Counted from the first letter of the stretch, positions 55,681 to 64,000 are shown. The stretch is 64,000 bases of DNA from Clostridiales bacterium (GCA_018371275.1 JAHALF010000003.1:1-64000), one strand, 5' to 3'. Numbers and translations are program-made. Notes: generated by a model from the sequence alone, not told the origin.

Positions 55681-56676
55681 ATGAATTTTTTAGAAGAATT
55701 AAAAAAATCTGCAAAAGAAGATAAAAAAACTATTGTTTTACCAGAATCTTTAGAAATGAGGACTTTAGAGGCTACTCAAGAGATTATAAAAGAAGATATA
55801 GCTAATATTATATTGGTAGGAAATAAAGAGGAGATATTGGCAAAATCTGGTAATTTAGATATATCTGGTGCTACTATTATTGACCCTAATAATTATGAAA
55901 AAATAGATGTTTTAATAGATAAATTTGTAGAGCTTAGAAAATCTAAAGGTATTGATGAAAACAAGGCAAAAGAAATTTTATTAAAAGACCCTCTTTATTT
56001 TGGTGTTTTATTAGTAAAATGTGATTTAGCAGATGGTATGGTAGCTGGTGCTATAAATTCTACAGCAAATGTTTTAAGACCATCATTACAAATTATAAAA
56101 ACAGCACCTGGTGTTAAAACTGTATCAGCATTTTTCTTAATGATGGTGCCTAATTGTGAATATGGAGAAAATGGTGTATTTGTATTTGGTGATTGTGGCT
56201 TATGTCAAAATCCTACAAGTGAAGAGCTTTGTGCTATTGCTAAAAGTTCGGCAGAATCTTTTAAAGGCTTTACAGGAAAAGAACCAAGAGTTGCATTATT
56301 ATCACACTCTACAAAAGGTAGTGCAAGTCACCCAGATGTAGATAAAGTTTTAAAAGCTTTAGAGCTTATAAAAGCAGAATATCCAAATCTTATTGTAGAT
56401 GGAGAGTTCCAATTAGATGCAGCTATCGTTCCAGAAGTTGCAAAAACTAAAGCTCCAGATAGCGAAGTAGCAGGTACTGCTAATGTACTTATATTCCCAG
56501 ATTTAGATGCAGGTAATATAGGTTATAAATTAGTACAAAGATTTGCAAAAGCAGATGCTTATGGTCCTATCACTCAAGGTCTTGCAAAACCAGTAAATGA
56601 CTTATCAAGAGGTTGTACTGCTAAAGATATAGTAGGTGTAGTTGCTCTTACAGCTGTTCAAGCACAACAAAAATAA
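55681..56676 (+). CDS. pta: Phosphate acetyltransferase
   Basis: 331 aa. Acetyl-CoA + phosphate to acetyl phosphate; with AckA makes ATP from acetyl-CoA in fermenters. Single-domain Pta with PTA_PTB-family elements KTIVLPES, D-G-M-V-A-G-A-I-N-S-T-A, KGSASHPDVDKV and A-N-V-L-I-F-P-D-L-D-A-G-N. The frame is open 22 codons further upstream, but ATG 55681 has AAGGAGG and starts with the family N-terminus. Confidence 0.95.
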   Translation: MNFLEELKKSAKEDKKTIVLPESLEMRTLEATQEIIKEDIANIILVGNKEEILAKSGNLDISGATIIDPNNYEKIDVLIDKFVELRKSKGIDENKAKEILLKDPLYFGVLLVKCDLADGMVAGAINSTANVLRPSLQIIKTAPGVKTVSAFFLMMVPNCEYGENGVFVFGDCGLCQNPTSEELCAIAKSSAESFKGFTGKEPRVALLSHSTKGSASHPDVDKVLKALELIKAEYPNLIVDGEFQLDAAIVPEVAKTKAPDSEVAGTANVLIFPDLDAGNIGYKLVQRFAKADAYGPITQGLAKPVNDLSRGCTAKDIVGVVALTAVQAQQK

Positions 56677-56711
56677 TATTTATATAAAATGAAAAATTTG
56701 GAGGGATAAAA

Positions 56712-57899
56712 ATGAAAGTTTTAGTATTAAATTGTGGTAGTTCTTCTTTAAAATACCAATTAATAGATATGGCTACAGAAAATCCATTAGCTTCTGGGTT
56801 ATGTGAGAGAATAGGTATTGATGGTAGACTTAAACATAAAGGTAAAGAAGTTTACGAAGTAGAAAAAGAAATGAAAAATCACGAAGATGCTATAAAAATG
56901 GTTATAGATGCTTTATTAGATGAAAAACATGGTGTTATATCAGATATTAAAGAAATAAATGCTGTTGGTCATCGTGTTGTACACGGTGGTGAACACTTCG
57001 CAAAATCTGTTGTTATAACAGATGAAGTTATAAAAGCTATTGAAGATTGTATAGAATTAGCTCCACTTCATAATCCAGCTAATCTTATGGGTATTAGAGC
57101 TTGTGAAAGTTTAATTCCTGGCATATCTCAAGTTGCTGTATTTGATACAGCTTTCCATCAAACTATGCCAGAAAAGGCTTATCTTTATGGAATACCTTAT
57201 GAATTATATGAAAAATATAAAATACGTAGATATGGTTTTCACGGGACAAGCCACAAATATGTTTCTGAAAGAGCAGCAAGTGTTTTAGGTAAAGATATAA
57301 AAGACCTTAAAATAATTACTTGCCATTTAGGAAATGGTGGTAGCGTTGCAGCTATTAATGGTGGTAAATGTATGGATACAAGTATGGGATTTACGCCATT
57401 AGAGGGTCTTGTTATGGGAACTAGATGTGGAGATATAGACCCTGCTGTTGTATCCTTCATTATGGAAAAAGAAGGATTAAACAACAAACAAGTAGATGAA
57501 CTTATGAATAAAAAATCTGGTGTTCTTGGGTTATCTGGTGTATCTAGCGACTTTAGAGATATTGAAGGTGCTGCAAATGAAGGTAATAAAAGAGCACAAA
57601 TAGCTTTAGATACTTTCCATTACAAAGTAGCTAAATACATAGGTGAGTATACATCTACATTAAATGGGGTAGATGCTATCGTATTTACTGCTGGTCTTGG
57701 TGAAAATAGTAAAAATAGTAGAAAAGAAATTTGTAGCTACTTATCTTGGCTTGGTATAGAGCTTGATGAAGAACAAAATTCTAAAAGAGGCGAAGAGTTA
57801 GTTATATCTGTTGCTAATTCAAAAATTAAAGTTTTAGTTATACCAACAAATGAAGAGCTTGTTATTGCTAGAGATACAAAAGAACTTCTTGACAAATAG
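56712..57899 (+). CDS. ackA: Acetate kinase
   Basis: 395 aa of the ASKHA fold; acetyl phosphate + ADP to acetate + ATP. N-terminal L-N-C-G-S-S-S-L-K-Y-Q-L signature, G-H-R-V-V-H-G-G-E, C-H-L-G-N-G-G-S and F-T-A-G-L-G-E-N-S. Starts 35 nt after pta: the standard pta-ackA operon. Confidence 0.96.
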   Translation: MKVLVLNCGSSSLKYQLIDMATENPLASGLCERIGIDGRLKHKGKEVYEVEKEMKNHEDAIKMVIDALLDEKHGVISDIKEINAVGHRVVHGGEHFAKSVVITDEVIKAIEDCIELAPLHNPANLMGIRACESLIPGISQVAVFDTAFHQTMPEKAYLYGIPYELYEKYKIRRYGFHGTSHKYVSERAASVLGKDIKDLKIITCHLGNGGSVAAINGGKCMDTSMGFTPLEGLVMGTRCGDIDPAVVSFIMEKEGLNNKQVDELMNKKSGVLGLSGVSSDFRDIEGAANEGNKRAQIALDTFHYKVAKYIGEYTSTLNGVDAIVFTAGLGENSKNSRKEICSYLSWLGIELDEEQNSKRGEELVISVANSKIKVLVIPTNEELVIARDTKELLDK

Positions 57900-57995
57900 T
57901 TAATAAAGCTTTATAATATAGGTTGTGTTTTATGAAAATTTTTAAGAGTTTTTTTAAAAATTTATAGTTTGTTCGTATGGAACAGGAGTGTTTTT

Positions 57996-58493
57996 ATGAA
58001 TATTAATGTTGATAGTCTTAATAGTGGGTTTAGTAAAGAGGTAGAATTTGAAAGTAATATTGCCTTGCCTAAGTCTTTAGTCTATCACCAAGATGTGTAT
58101 ATAAAAGGTAAAGGTACTATTACTAATTCTTATGGTAAATATACATTTGAGGGTAATATTATAGCAAATGTTGTCTTTAATTGTAATTCTTGTCTTAAAG
58201 AATTTAGTCAAAAAATAGTTTTTGATATGGTTGAAGTTTTTTCTAAAGATATGACAGATGATGATGAAATTTGGGTATTTTCTAGTAAAGATAATATTAT
58301 ACATTTAGAAGAGCCTATCAAAACAAATCTTTTGCTTAATTTGCCTATGAAAGCTCTATGTTCTGAGAACTGTAAAGGGTTATGCCATGTGTGTGGTCAT
58401 AATCTTAATGAAGGTGACTGTGGTTGCGATAGAGATTATATTGACCCTAGATTTGAAAAATTTTTGCATCTTTTTAAAAATAAGGAGGTATAA
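57996..58493 (+). CDS. YceD family (DUF177) protein
   Basis: 165 aa. DUF177 with the central C-N-S-C-L-K-E-F and C-terminal C-S-E-N-C-K-G-L-C-H-V-C-G-H-N-L-N-E-G-D-C-G-C Cys cluster, likely metal-binding. Next to rpmF as in almost all bacteria; in E. coli and plants it is linked to 23S rRNA accumulation. ATG 57996 has an AGGAG site; an upstream ATG at 57969 in frame lacks one. Only 3 nt before rpmF. Confidence 0.92.
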   Translation: MNINVDSLNSGFSKEVEFESNIALPKSLVYHQDVYIKGKGTITNSYGKYTFEGNIIANVVFNCNSCLKEFSQKIVFDMVEVFSKDMTDDDEIWVFSSKDNIIHLEEPIKTNLLLNLPMKALCSENCKGLCHVCGHNLNEGDCGCDRDYIDPRFEKFLHLFKNKEV

Positions 58494-58496
58494 ACA

Positions 58497-58676
58497 ATGT
58501 CTATTTGTCCTAAAGGGAAAATGTCTAAATCTAAAAGAGATAAAAGAAGAGCTCAAAGCTGGAAAATTTCTAGCCCTACATTAGTTAAATGCGATAAATG
58601 TGGAGAATTAATGTTACGTCATAGAGTATGTAAATCTTGTGGCTCTTACAATAAAAGAACTATCATTGAGGCTTAA
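58497..58676 (+). CDS. rpmF: 50S ribosomal protein L32, zinc-binding form
   Basis: 59 aa, too short for the usual size cut-off but unmistakable: N-terminal ICPKGKMSKSKRDKRRAQSW followed by C-D-K-C-G and C-K-S-C-G-S-Y, the four-Cys zinc ribbon of C+ L32. TAAGGAGG site just upstream. This is translationally coupled to yceD. The C+ form predicts zinc-responsive ribosome use if a C- paralogue exists elsewhere. Confidence 0.96.
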   Translation: MSICPKGKMSKSKRDKRRAQSWKISSPTLVKCDKCGELMLRHRVCKSCGSYNKRTIIEA

Positions 58677-58701
58677 TAGTTATCAATGATTAATAAGCTT
58701 A

Positions 58702-58736
58702 AAAATACCTACTAAATGCTTAGTAGGTATTTTTTA
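58702..58736 (+). terminator. rpmF terminator
   Basis: AAATACCTACTAA-atgc-TTAGTAGGTATTTTTT. Confidence 0.88.
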
Positions 58737-58862
58737 TACTTAATTTTAGATTTGTTGTTATATTTTATAAAAATTTTAATATTTAAAATACTTGATAATT
58801 GGTTATTTAAAATGTATAATTTATATTAATGGGTAATAAAACAAAGGATATTAGGTGATAAT

Positions 58863-59879
58863 ATGAAAGAATGTATAATAGCCATAGATATAATGGGCGG
58901 CGATAATGCCCCTTATGAAACAATAAAAGGGAGCATAGATGCTATTAATGAAAACAAAGATATAAAGCTTATATTAGTAGGTAAAGAAGACATTATTAAT
59001 AGTGAGCTACAAAAATATCAATATAATAAAGAACAAATAATAGTGCAAAATGCAACACAAGTTATAGAAACAACAGAAAGTCCTACATCTGCTATTAGAG
59101 AAAAGAAAGATTCTTCTATTGTAGTGGGATTAAAGCTTTTAAAAGAAGAAAAAGCTAATGCTTTTGTATCTGCAGGTAGCACAGGAGCATTACTTACGGG
59201 AGCGACTGTTATTATAAAGCGTATAAAGGGAATAGAAAGACCAGCTCTTGCAACGTTGATACCAAATGCTAACAATGGATATACATTTTTAATAGATTCT
59301 GGTGCTAATATGGACTGCAAGCCATCTTATTTACCTAATTTTGCTAAAATGGGTAAAATATATATGGAAAATATAATGAAAGTTAATAACCCTAAAGTTG
59401 CTATTGTAAATGTAGGCTCTGAAAAAGAAAAAGGGGATACTTTTACAAAAGAGGCTTATGAGCTTTTAGAACAAACTAAAAATATAAATTTTGTTGGTAA
59501 CATAGAGGGTAGAGAAATACCAGCTGGAGATGCCGATGTTGTTGTATGTGATGGGTTTGTTGGTAATGTTATATTAAAACTATCTGAGGGTATTGTAAAA
59601 ACATTTTCAGAAGTTATAAAAAAGGAAATAACTTCCAACTTATTATATTCTATAGGTGGGGCTCTATCTAAAGGAGCTTTTAAAAATATTAAAAAGAAAT
59701 TTGATTATGCAGAGGTTGGAGGGGCACCATTTTTAGGGCTTAAATCACTTGTTGTTAAAGCACACGGCAGTTCTAATGCAAAGGCTATTAAAAGCGCTAT
59801 AAATCAATGTTATAAGTTTATAGATACAGATATTGCTGCAAAAATAGAAAATGCTATTTTAGAAGATAATAAGTTATAA
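58863..59879 (+). CDS. plsX: Phosphate acyltransferase PlsX
   Basis: 338 aa; converts acyl-ACP to acyl phosphate for phosphatidic acid synthesis. Opens I-A-I-D-I-M-G-G-D-N-A-P and has G-S-T-G-A-L-L-T-G and V-V-C-D-G-F-V-G-N-V family segments. Weak GGTGAT ribosome site. Followed by acpP and rnc, a conserved lipid/RNA-processing neighbourhood. Confidence 0.95.
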   Translation: MKECIIAIDIMGGDNAPYETIKGSIDAINENKDIKLILVGKEDIINSELQKYQYNKEQIIVQNATQVIETTESPTSAIREKKDSSIVVGLKLLKEEKANAFVSAGSTGALLTGATVIIKRIKGIERPALATLIPNANNGYTFLIDSGANMDCKPSYLPNFAKMGKIYMENIMKVNNPKVAIVNVGSEKEKGDTFTKEAYELLEQTKNINFVGNIEGREIPAGDADVVVCDGFVGNVILKLSEGIVKTFSEVIKKEITSNLLYSIGGALSKGAFKNIKKKFDYAEVGGAPFLGLKSLVVKAHGSSNAKAIKSAINQCYKFIDTDIAAKIENAILEDNKL

Positions 59880-59905
59880 AAAATTATAAAAAATTAAAAA
59901 AAGAC

Positions 59906-59934
59906 TTGTAAAATTTACTTTTATCTAGTATATT
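59906..59934 (+). promoter_or_regulatory. Promoter of acpP
   Basis: TTGTAA (59906-59911) and TATATT (59929-59934), 17-nt spacing, between plsX and acpP; acpP is often transcribed strongly from its own promoter. Confidence 0.55.
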
Positions 59935-59970
59935 AATATGTGTTAAAAAATATAAAGGAGGTAATTCAAT

Positions 59971-60198
59971 ATGGTATTTGAAAAAGTTAAAGAAATTATT
60001 GCAGAACAAATGAGTATATCTGAAGATGAAATCACTTTAGAAACAACTTTTGCAGATGATTTAGGCGCTGATTCTTTAGACTTATTCCAAATTATATCTG
60101 ATTTAGAAGATAGTTTTGGTATTGAGTTCCAAAATGAAGATGCAGAAAAAATCAAAACAGTTGGAGATGCAGTTAATTATATAGAAGCTGCAAAATAG
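59971..60198 (+). CDS. acpP: Acyl carrier protein
   Basis: 75 aa, acidic four-helix bundle; the phosphopantetheine attachment Ser35 lies in D-L-G-A-D-S-L-D-L. Carries acyl chains in fatty-acid synthesis. AAGGAGG ribosome site. Followed by a terminator (60212-60254). Confidence 0.97.
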   Translation: MVFEKVKEIIAEQMSISEDEITLETTFADDLGADSLDLFQIISDLEDSFGIEFQNEDAEKIKTVGDAVNYIEAAK

Positions 60199-60211
60199 TT
60201 GTAGTATTTTC

Positions 60212-60254
60212 GGTGAGTTATACTTTGCTTATTATGAGGTATGCTCACCTTTTT
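60212..60254 (+). terminator. acpP terminator
   Basis: GGTGAG...CTCACC base stem with inner ATAC/GTAT pairing and a T run. Confidence 0.7.
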
Positions 60255-60348
60255 ATCAAATATTAAAAGAATAAATTTTTGTTAAATATAAATAATAATT
60301 ATAGATTGTGTTTACCTTTAAGAAAAATTTATTACAATAGGAGGAGAA

Positions 60349-61020
60349 ATGAGTTTAAATATAGATTATAATTTTAAAGATAAAAATTTATTAAATATTG
60401 CATTAACACATACATCTTTTAGTCACGAAAGAAAAGAGTATGTAGAAAACAATGAAAGATTGGAGTTTTTAGGAGATGCTGTTTTAGAGCTTGTTATAAG
60501 CAAACATATTTTTACAAGATTTAAAGAATTATCTGAAGGTGAGCTTACTAAACTTAGGGCTAGTATAGTATGTGAAGGCTCTTTAGCCAAAAAAGCTAGA
60601 GAAATAAATATAGGTGAAAATATTATGCTTGGAAAAGGTGAAGAGCTTACAGGTGGGCGAGAAAGAGACTCTATATTAGCAGATGCTTTTGAGGCTATTA
60701 TAGGTGCTATATATATAGATTCTAATGATATATCAAATGCTCAAGATTTTATATTAACAAAAATGGAAGATATTATAATTGAAAAGCGTCATACTTTTGA
60801 GATGAATGATTGTAAAACGTATTTACAAGAAATTATACAAAAAGATAGCACAGAGCCAATAAAATATGAAATAATAGATGAAGAAGGACCAGCTCACGAT
60901 AAAGTTTTTACTGTAAAAGTAACACATAATAATGTGGAGTTAGGGGTAGGCAAAGGTAAAAATAAAAAAGATGCAGAGCAAGCAGCAGCTTTTAAAGCTA
61001 TAAAATTATTAGAGCAATAA
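60349..61020 (+). CDS. rnc: Ribonuclease III
   Basis: 223 aa. RNase III signature NERLEFLGDAVLELV near residue 36, ADAFEAIIGAIYID, and a double-stranded RNA-binding domain (about 150-223). Cuts double-stranded RNA, including rRNA precursors. The GGAGGAG site precedes ATG. In relatives it is followed by smc-ftsY; here those are 30 kb away. Confidence 0.95.
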   Translation: MSLNIDYNFKDKNLLNIALTHTSFSHERKEYVENNERLEFLGDAVLELVISKHIFTRFKELSEGELTKLRASIVCEGSLAKKAREINIGENIMLGKGEELTGGRERDSILADAFEAIIGAIYIDSNDISNAQDFILTKMEDIIIEKRHTFEMNDCKTYLQEIIQKDSTEPIKYEIIDEEGPAHDKVFTVKVTHNNVELGVGKGKNKKDAEQAAAFKAIKLLEQ

Positions 61021-61029
61021 ATAATTAAA

Positions 61030-61065
61030 ATAGTATATGTACTTGTTATATATACTATTTTTTGG
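61030..61065 (+). terminator. rnc terminator
   Basis: AATAGTATAT-N9-ATATACTATT with a T run, 10 nt after the rnc stop. Confidence 0.75.
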
Positions 61066-61089
61066 TATAATGTATTTGAGGTGAGGGTT

Positions 61090-61554
61090 ATGTTAGTTTT
61101 TTCTATTGAAAACGACGAAATAAAAGTTTTTATGCAAAGGCTTTTAAAGGAAGAAGCTTTTGATAAATTAGAAGTTAGAAATATATCTTTAGAAACTATT
61201 GTTAAATATGATATTTTAGGAAATATAAATAAAGATTATTTACAAGAAGATGAGAATAGATATTTTGTTAAATGGAAAGAGCTAAAACCATATATTGTAA
61301 GCCTTATAAAAGGTAATATAAAGCCTAAGTTTTTTAAAATAGTATTTTCTTTAGATGATAGTAGCATTAATAATATTTGTGATAATGCTAATGCTATGTT
61401 TTTAAATATTATATATCAAAATAATATTATAACAGGTACAACAGGTACAAGCCAAAAGTCATTTTCTTTAGATAAAAAAGAAGATAAAATATGGGAAGAT
61501 ATTATTTTAAAATTTTTTAAGAAAAATAATATAAATATAAATATTGAAAACTAA
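61090..61554 (+). CDS. DUF5721-like protein
   Basis: 154 aa; N-terminal segment with K-V-F-M-Q-R-L-L-K-E-E-A-F-D-K-L and a central Y-L-Q-E-D-E pattern resembling the DUF5721 family found next to rnc in Lachnospirales. Function unknown; small alpha/beta protein, no signal peptide. I choose ATG 61090 because GAGGTGAGGG lies upstream; a GTG at 61081 is inside that site. Good marker of the Lachnospirales-like origin. Confidence 0.65.
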   Translation: MLVFSIENDEIKVFMQRLLKEEAFDKLEVRNISLETIVKYDILGNINKDYLQEDENRYFVKWKELKPYIVSLIKGNIKPKFFKIVFSLDDSSINNICDNANAMFLNIIYQNNIITGTTGTSQKSFSLDKKEDKIWEDIILKFFKKNNININIEN

Positions 61555-61558
61555 AATT

Positions 61559-61582
61559 AGGCAAGATATGTATCTTGCCTTA
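61559..61582 (+). terminator. Weak terminator before cobO
   Basis: AGGCAAGATA-tg-TATCTTGCCT perfect stem followed only by TTAAATT; may end the DUF5721-like transcript partly or act as a leader element. Confidence 0.5.
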
Positions 61583-61602
61583 AATTAATTAAGGAGGATA
61601 TT

Positions 61603-62127
61603 ATGGAAAAAGGATATATACAAATTTATACAGGAAATGGTAAAGGAAAAACAACTTGTATGCTTGGCTTAACTCTTAGAGCATCTGGAGCAGGAAAAAG
61701 GATATATATAGGACAGTTTATGAAAGATGATGAATACAGCGAAATAAAGGCTATAAGACAATTTTTACCTAATGTTACAGTTGAACAATATGGCACAGGA
61801 AGAGGATTTGCTAAAAAAGGTGCATTAAAAGACTATGATATATCTTGTGGTAATAATGGCTATGATAGAGCAATAGAAATTTTAAAACAAAATGAATATG
61901 ATATATATATTTTTGATGAAATAAATGTGGCTGTTTATATGGAAATATTAACAGAAAAACAAATATTAGATTTAATAGATATAAAACCAGAAAATGCAGA
62001 GCTTATATTAACTGGAAGATATGCTTTAGAAAGTGTTAAAGAAAGAGCAGATTTAGTTACAGAAATGACAGAGATTAAACATTATTATAAAAAAGGTGTT
62101 ATGGCTCGTGTTGGTATAGAAAAATAA
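61603..62127 (+). CDS. cobO: Cob(I)yrinic acid a,c-diamide adenosyltransferase
   Basis: 174 aa, CobA/CobO/BtuR-type. P-loop TGNGKGKTT near residue 10, I-F-D-E-I-N Walker B-like segment and the L-T-G-R-Y-A element. Attaches the adenosyl ligand during cobalamin synthesis or salvage. First gene of the cobalamin run. No cobalamin riboswitch is seen in the 48-nt upstream gap. Confidence 0.93.
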   Translation: MEKGYIQIYTGNGKGKTTCMLGLTLRASGAGKRIYIGQFMKDDEYSEIKAIRQFLPNVTVEQYGTGRGFAKKGALKDYDISCGNNGYDRAIEILKQNEYDIYIFDEINVAVYMEILTEKQILDLIDIKPENAELILTGRYALESVKERADLVTEMTEIKHYYKKGVMARVGIEK

Positions 62128-62140
62128 GAGAGAGGGCTAT

Positions 62141-62749
62141 ATGATAGATTATAAATTTGTTTTTGATTTAGATTCTACAATAACAAAAGAAGAAATTTTA
62201 CCTTTAGTGGCTAAGGAAATAGGATTATATGAAGAAGTACAACAGCTTACAGAAAAAGCTATGAATGGACTAGAAAGCTTTTCAGAAAACTTTATAAATA
62301 GAGTTAATATGTTAAAAAGTATACCATTAGAAAAAATACATAAAGTAGTAGAAAATGTAGAGTTAAATGAGTATATAGAAAAGTTTATTTTAGAAAATAG
62401 AGAAAAATGTTATATTATAACAGGAAATTTAGATATAATAATTAAGCCTATTTTAAAAAAGCTTAATATGGAAGGTAGATATTTTTCTTGTGAGGGAACA
62501 GTTAAAAATAATAAAATACATAGTGTAACAAAAGTTATTAATAAAAAAGATGTAGTTGAAAAGTTTGACTTTAAATTTGTCGCTATTGGTGATGGGGATA
62601 ACGATATAGAAATGTTAAAGCTTGCAGAAGTTGGAATAGGCTTTGGTGGTAGTAGAGAGATTTCTTTAAAATTAAAAAATAGTGCAAATTATGTTATTTA
62701 TAACGATAAAGAATTATATAGTTTTTTATATAATTTAATGAGAGGTTAA
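62141..62749 (+). CDS. HAD phosphatase of phosphoserine-phosphatase type, in cobalamin operon
   Basis: 202 aa. HAD motif I F-D-L-D-S-T-I-T, motif II I-I-T-G-N, Lys of motif III and motif IV A-I-G-D-G-D-N-D-I-E-M-L; closest in shape to SerB-like (subclass I) enzymes. It lies 13 nt after cobO and its stop nearly touches cbiB. A possible role is the alpha-ribazole-phosphate phosphatase step or a phosphorylated aminopropanol/threonine step; this is inference from context. Serine biosynthesis is the alternative. Confidence 0.85.
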   Translation: MIDYKFVFDLDSTITKEEILPLVAKEIGLYEEVQQLTEKAMNGLESFSENFINRVNMLKSIPLEKIHKVVENVELNEYIEKFILENREKCYIITGNLDIIIKPILKKLNMEGRYFSCEGTVKNNKIHSVTKVINKKDVVEKFDFKFVAIGDGDNDIEMLKLAEVGIGFGGSREISLKLKNSANYVIYNDKELYSFLYNLMRG

Positions 62750-62750
62750 T

Positions 62751-63704
62751 ATGGTTTTTAAATATGCTATAATAATAGGTTTTATAATAGATTGTATACT
62801 AGGAGACCCACAAAATCCATTACACCCAATAAGACTTTTAGGACATATAAATAATATAGGTATAAAAATATATGATAAGCTAAATATAAAAAAATATAAA
62901 GTTCAGTTTATATATGGTATATTTATGAATATAGCAATAATTAGTTTAGTATTTTTGTTATTTACTTTTTTTGTTAATATTTTTTATAGGCTAAACTTTT
63001 ATTTAGGAGTTATATTTGAAAGTGTAATGAGTTATTTTATAATAGCACCTAAATGTCTTTATAAAGAAAGTATGAAAATATATAAAGAGCTTAAAAATAA
63101 TAATATAAAAAATGCTAGGGTATATTTATCTTATATAGTTGGTAGAGATACAGAAAATTTAGAGGAAGAAAAAATAATTAAAGCTACAGTAGAAACTATA
63201 TCAGAAAATTTATCAGATGGTGTTATAGCGCCATTAATATTTTTAGCTATTGGTGGAGTGCCTTTAGGTATGGTTTATAAGGCTATTAATACACTAGATT
63301 CTATGGTAGGTTATAAAAATGAAAAATTTATATATTTTGGTAAATTTTCTGCTAGGTTAGATGATGTTGTAAATTTTATACCAGCAAGAATATCTGCAAT
63401 ATTTATGATAATATCAAGCTTTATAGCAAAGCTTAATTTTAAAAATGCAATAAAAATTTATATAAGAGATAAATATAACCATTTAAGCCCAAATTCTGCT
63501 CATACAGAGGCAGTGTGTGCAGGAGCTTTAGAAATACAGCTAGGGGGAACAAGCACATATAAAGGAAAAATTGTAGAAAAGAAAACAATAGGAGATAATA
63601 TTAGAAAAGCTAATATAGAAGATATATTACTTGCTAATAAGCTTATGTACATATCTACAATAATTTTTATAATAATTTTATTATTTAATTTTTTAATATG
63701 GTGA
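62751..63704 (+). CDS. cbiB: Adenosylcobinamide-phosphate synthase CbiB/CobD
   Basis: 317 aa membrane protein (about six hydrophobic segments) joining (R)-1-aminopropanol O-phosphate to adenosylcobyrate. Family elements D-C-I-L-G-D-P-x-N-P-L-H-P-I-R at the N-terminus, L-S-x-I-V-G-R-D-T and N-S-A-H-T-E-A-V-C-A-G-A-L. ATG lies 1 nt after the preceding stop. Confidence 0.95.
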   Translation: MVFKYAIIIGFIIDCILGDPQNPLHPIRLLGHINNIGIKIYDKLNIKKYKVQFIYGIFMNIAIISLVFLLFTFFVNIFYRLNFYLGVIFESVMSYFIIAPKCLYKESMKIYKELKNNNIKNARVYLSYIVGRDTENLEEEKIIKATVETISENLSDGVIAPLIFLAIGGVPLGMVYKAINTLDSMVGYKNEKFIYFGKFSARLDDVVNFIPARISAIFMIISSFIAKLNFKNAIKIYIRDKYNHLSPNSAHTEAVCAGALEIQLGGTSTYKGKIVEKKTIGDNIRKANIEDILLANKLMYISTIIFIIILLFNFLIW

Positions 63705-63708
63705 TAAT

Positions 63709-64000
63709 ATGTATAAATATGAACATGGTGGAAATGAAATTTTTAAAAATAAAAACATAATAGATTTTTCTGCTAATATAAATCCTTTAGGCTTAAAAGA
63801 AAATAGTTTAGAGGTAATGAAAAATGCTTTAGATAAAAGTGTTTTTTATCCAGATAATTTTTCTACAAATTTAAGACAGGCGATTAGTAGATATGAAAAT
63901 ATAAATAAAGATTATATATTTTGTAGTAATGGTGCATCGGATATAATTTTTAGAATAGTTAATTATATAAAACCTAAAAATGCACTAATATTAGCTCCAA
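63709..64000 (+). CDS. cobD: Threonine-phosphate decarboxylase CobD, 5' end only
   Basis: The first 97 codons are present; the gene runs off the right edge. The translation begins M-Y-K-Y-E-H-G-G-N and reads I-D-F-S-A-N-I-N-P-L-G, Y-P-D and S-N-G-A-S-D-I-I-F, the opening of class I/II fold PLP enzymes of the CobD/HisC group. Position right after cbiB favours L-threonine-O-3-phosphate decarboxylase, supplying the aminopropanol arm. Confidence 0.88.
   Translation, partial: MYKYEHGGNEIFKNKNIIDFSANINPLGLKENSLEVMKNALDKSVFYPDNFSTNLRQAISRYENINKDYIFCSNGASDIIFRIVNYIKPKNALILAP

Noticed and set aside
61555..61602. Cobalamin riboswitch before cobO
   Set aside because: The gap is only 48 nt with a single short hairpin, much too small for a cobalamin aptamer.
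1..64000. tRNA, rRNA, CRISPR array or replication origin
   Set aside because: I found no tRNA-like arm sequences, rRNA segments, spaced direct repeats or DnaA-box clusters in any intergenic region; very degenerate cases could be missed by eye.

Overview
This is a very AT-rich window with strong AGGAGG-type ribosome binding sites, sigma-A promoters and many compact rho-independent terminators. The gene content is that of a Gram-positive anaerobe: GlnA without an adenylylation site, Pta-AckA, CBS-ACT protein, LysM-GH18 cortex-hydrolase-like protein, YabE-type G5/3D protein, SMC-FtsY, and DUF5711- and DUF5721-like proteins. It fits a motile, probably spore-forming member of Clostridia, most likely Lachnospirales-like; this placement is inferred from recognised families, not from a database search.

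Layout. 1-1.2 kb: the lysis end of a prophage (M15 endolysin and small holin-like protein), joined directly to a GH18 gene cut off just after its conserved Y-E-W-G-Y-T segment. 2-5.4 kb (minus): glnA with a clear promoter and an attenuator-like hairpin in its leader, a beta-propeller lipoprotein and a CBS-ACT protein. 5.6-13.1 kb (plus): transketolase, an HD phosphohydrolase, an operator-bearing leader before a YkvI-type transporter, a DUF5711 propeller protein, CvpA, a YigZ protein and YebC. 13.2-16 kb: GNAT, pgi, mtnN. 16.2-20.3 kb is the most accessory-looking stretch: an Asn-rich/heptad-repeat protein and a tandem pair of paralogous secreted proteins with a pore-former-like core. 20.7-27.5 kb: trmB, then a minus-strand repair block (exonuclease, uvrB, uvrA, small gene). 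27.7-33.3 kb: DUF2225, smc, ftsY. 33.5-36 kb: metNIQ methionine ABC importer. 36.3-39 kb: two HtrA paralogues. 39.2-42.7 kb: M18 aminopeptidase, small membrane protein, L,D-transpeptidase, Asn-rich ferritin-like protein. 42.7-47.5 kb (minus): YabE-like protein, tatD, metG, lipoprotein. 47.8-50.6 kb: NlpC/P60 hydrolase, an ANTAR RNA-binding regulator, deoD. 50.8-55.6 kb: cheR-cheA-cheW-cheB. 55.7-61.6 kb: pta-ackA, yceD-rpmF, plsX-acpP-rnc and a DUF5721-like gene. 61.6-64 kb: start of a cobalamin operon (cobO, HAD phosphatase, cbiB, cobD) that runs off the window.

How it fits together. Most of the window is core metabolism, cell-envelope and housekeeping genes. Regulatory points of interest are the glnA leader hairpin, which could be the target of the ANTAR protein encoded 45 kb away, and an operator-promoter at 8.3 kb that ends in a terminator before the transporter gene. 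The strongest biological candidates for something new are the prophage-split GH18 gene (a possible developmentally excised element), the paired secreted proteins, and the HAD phosphatase inside the B12 operon.
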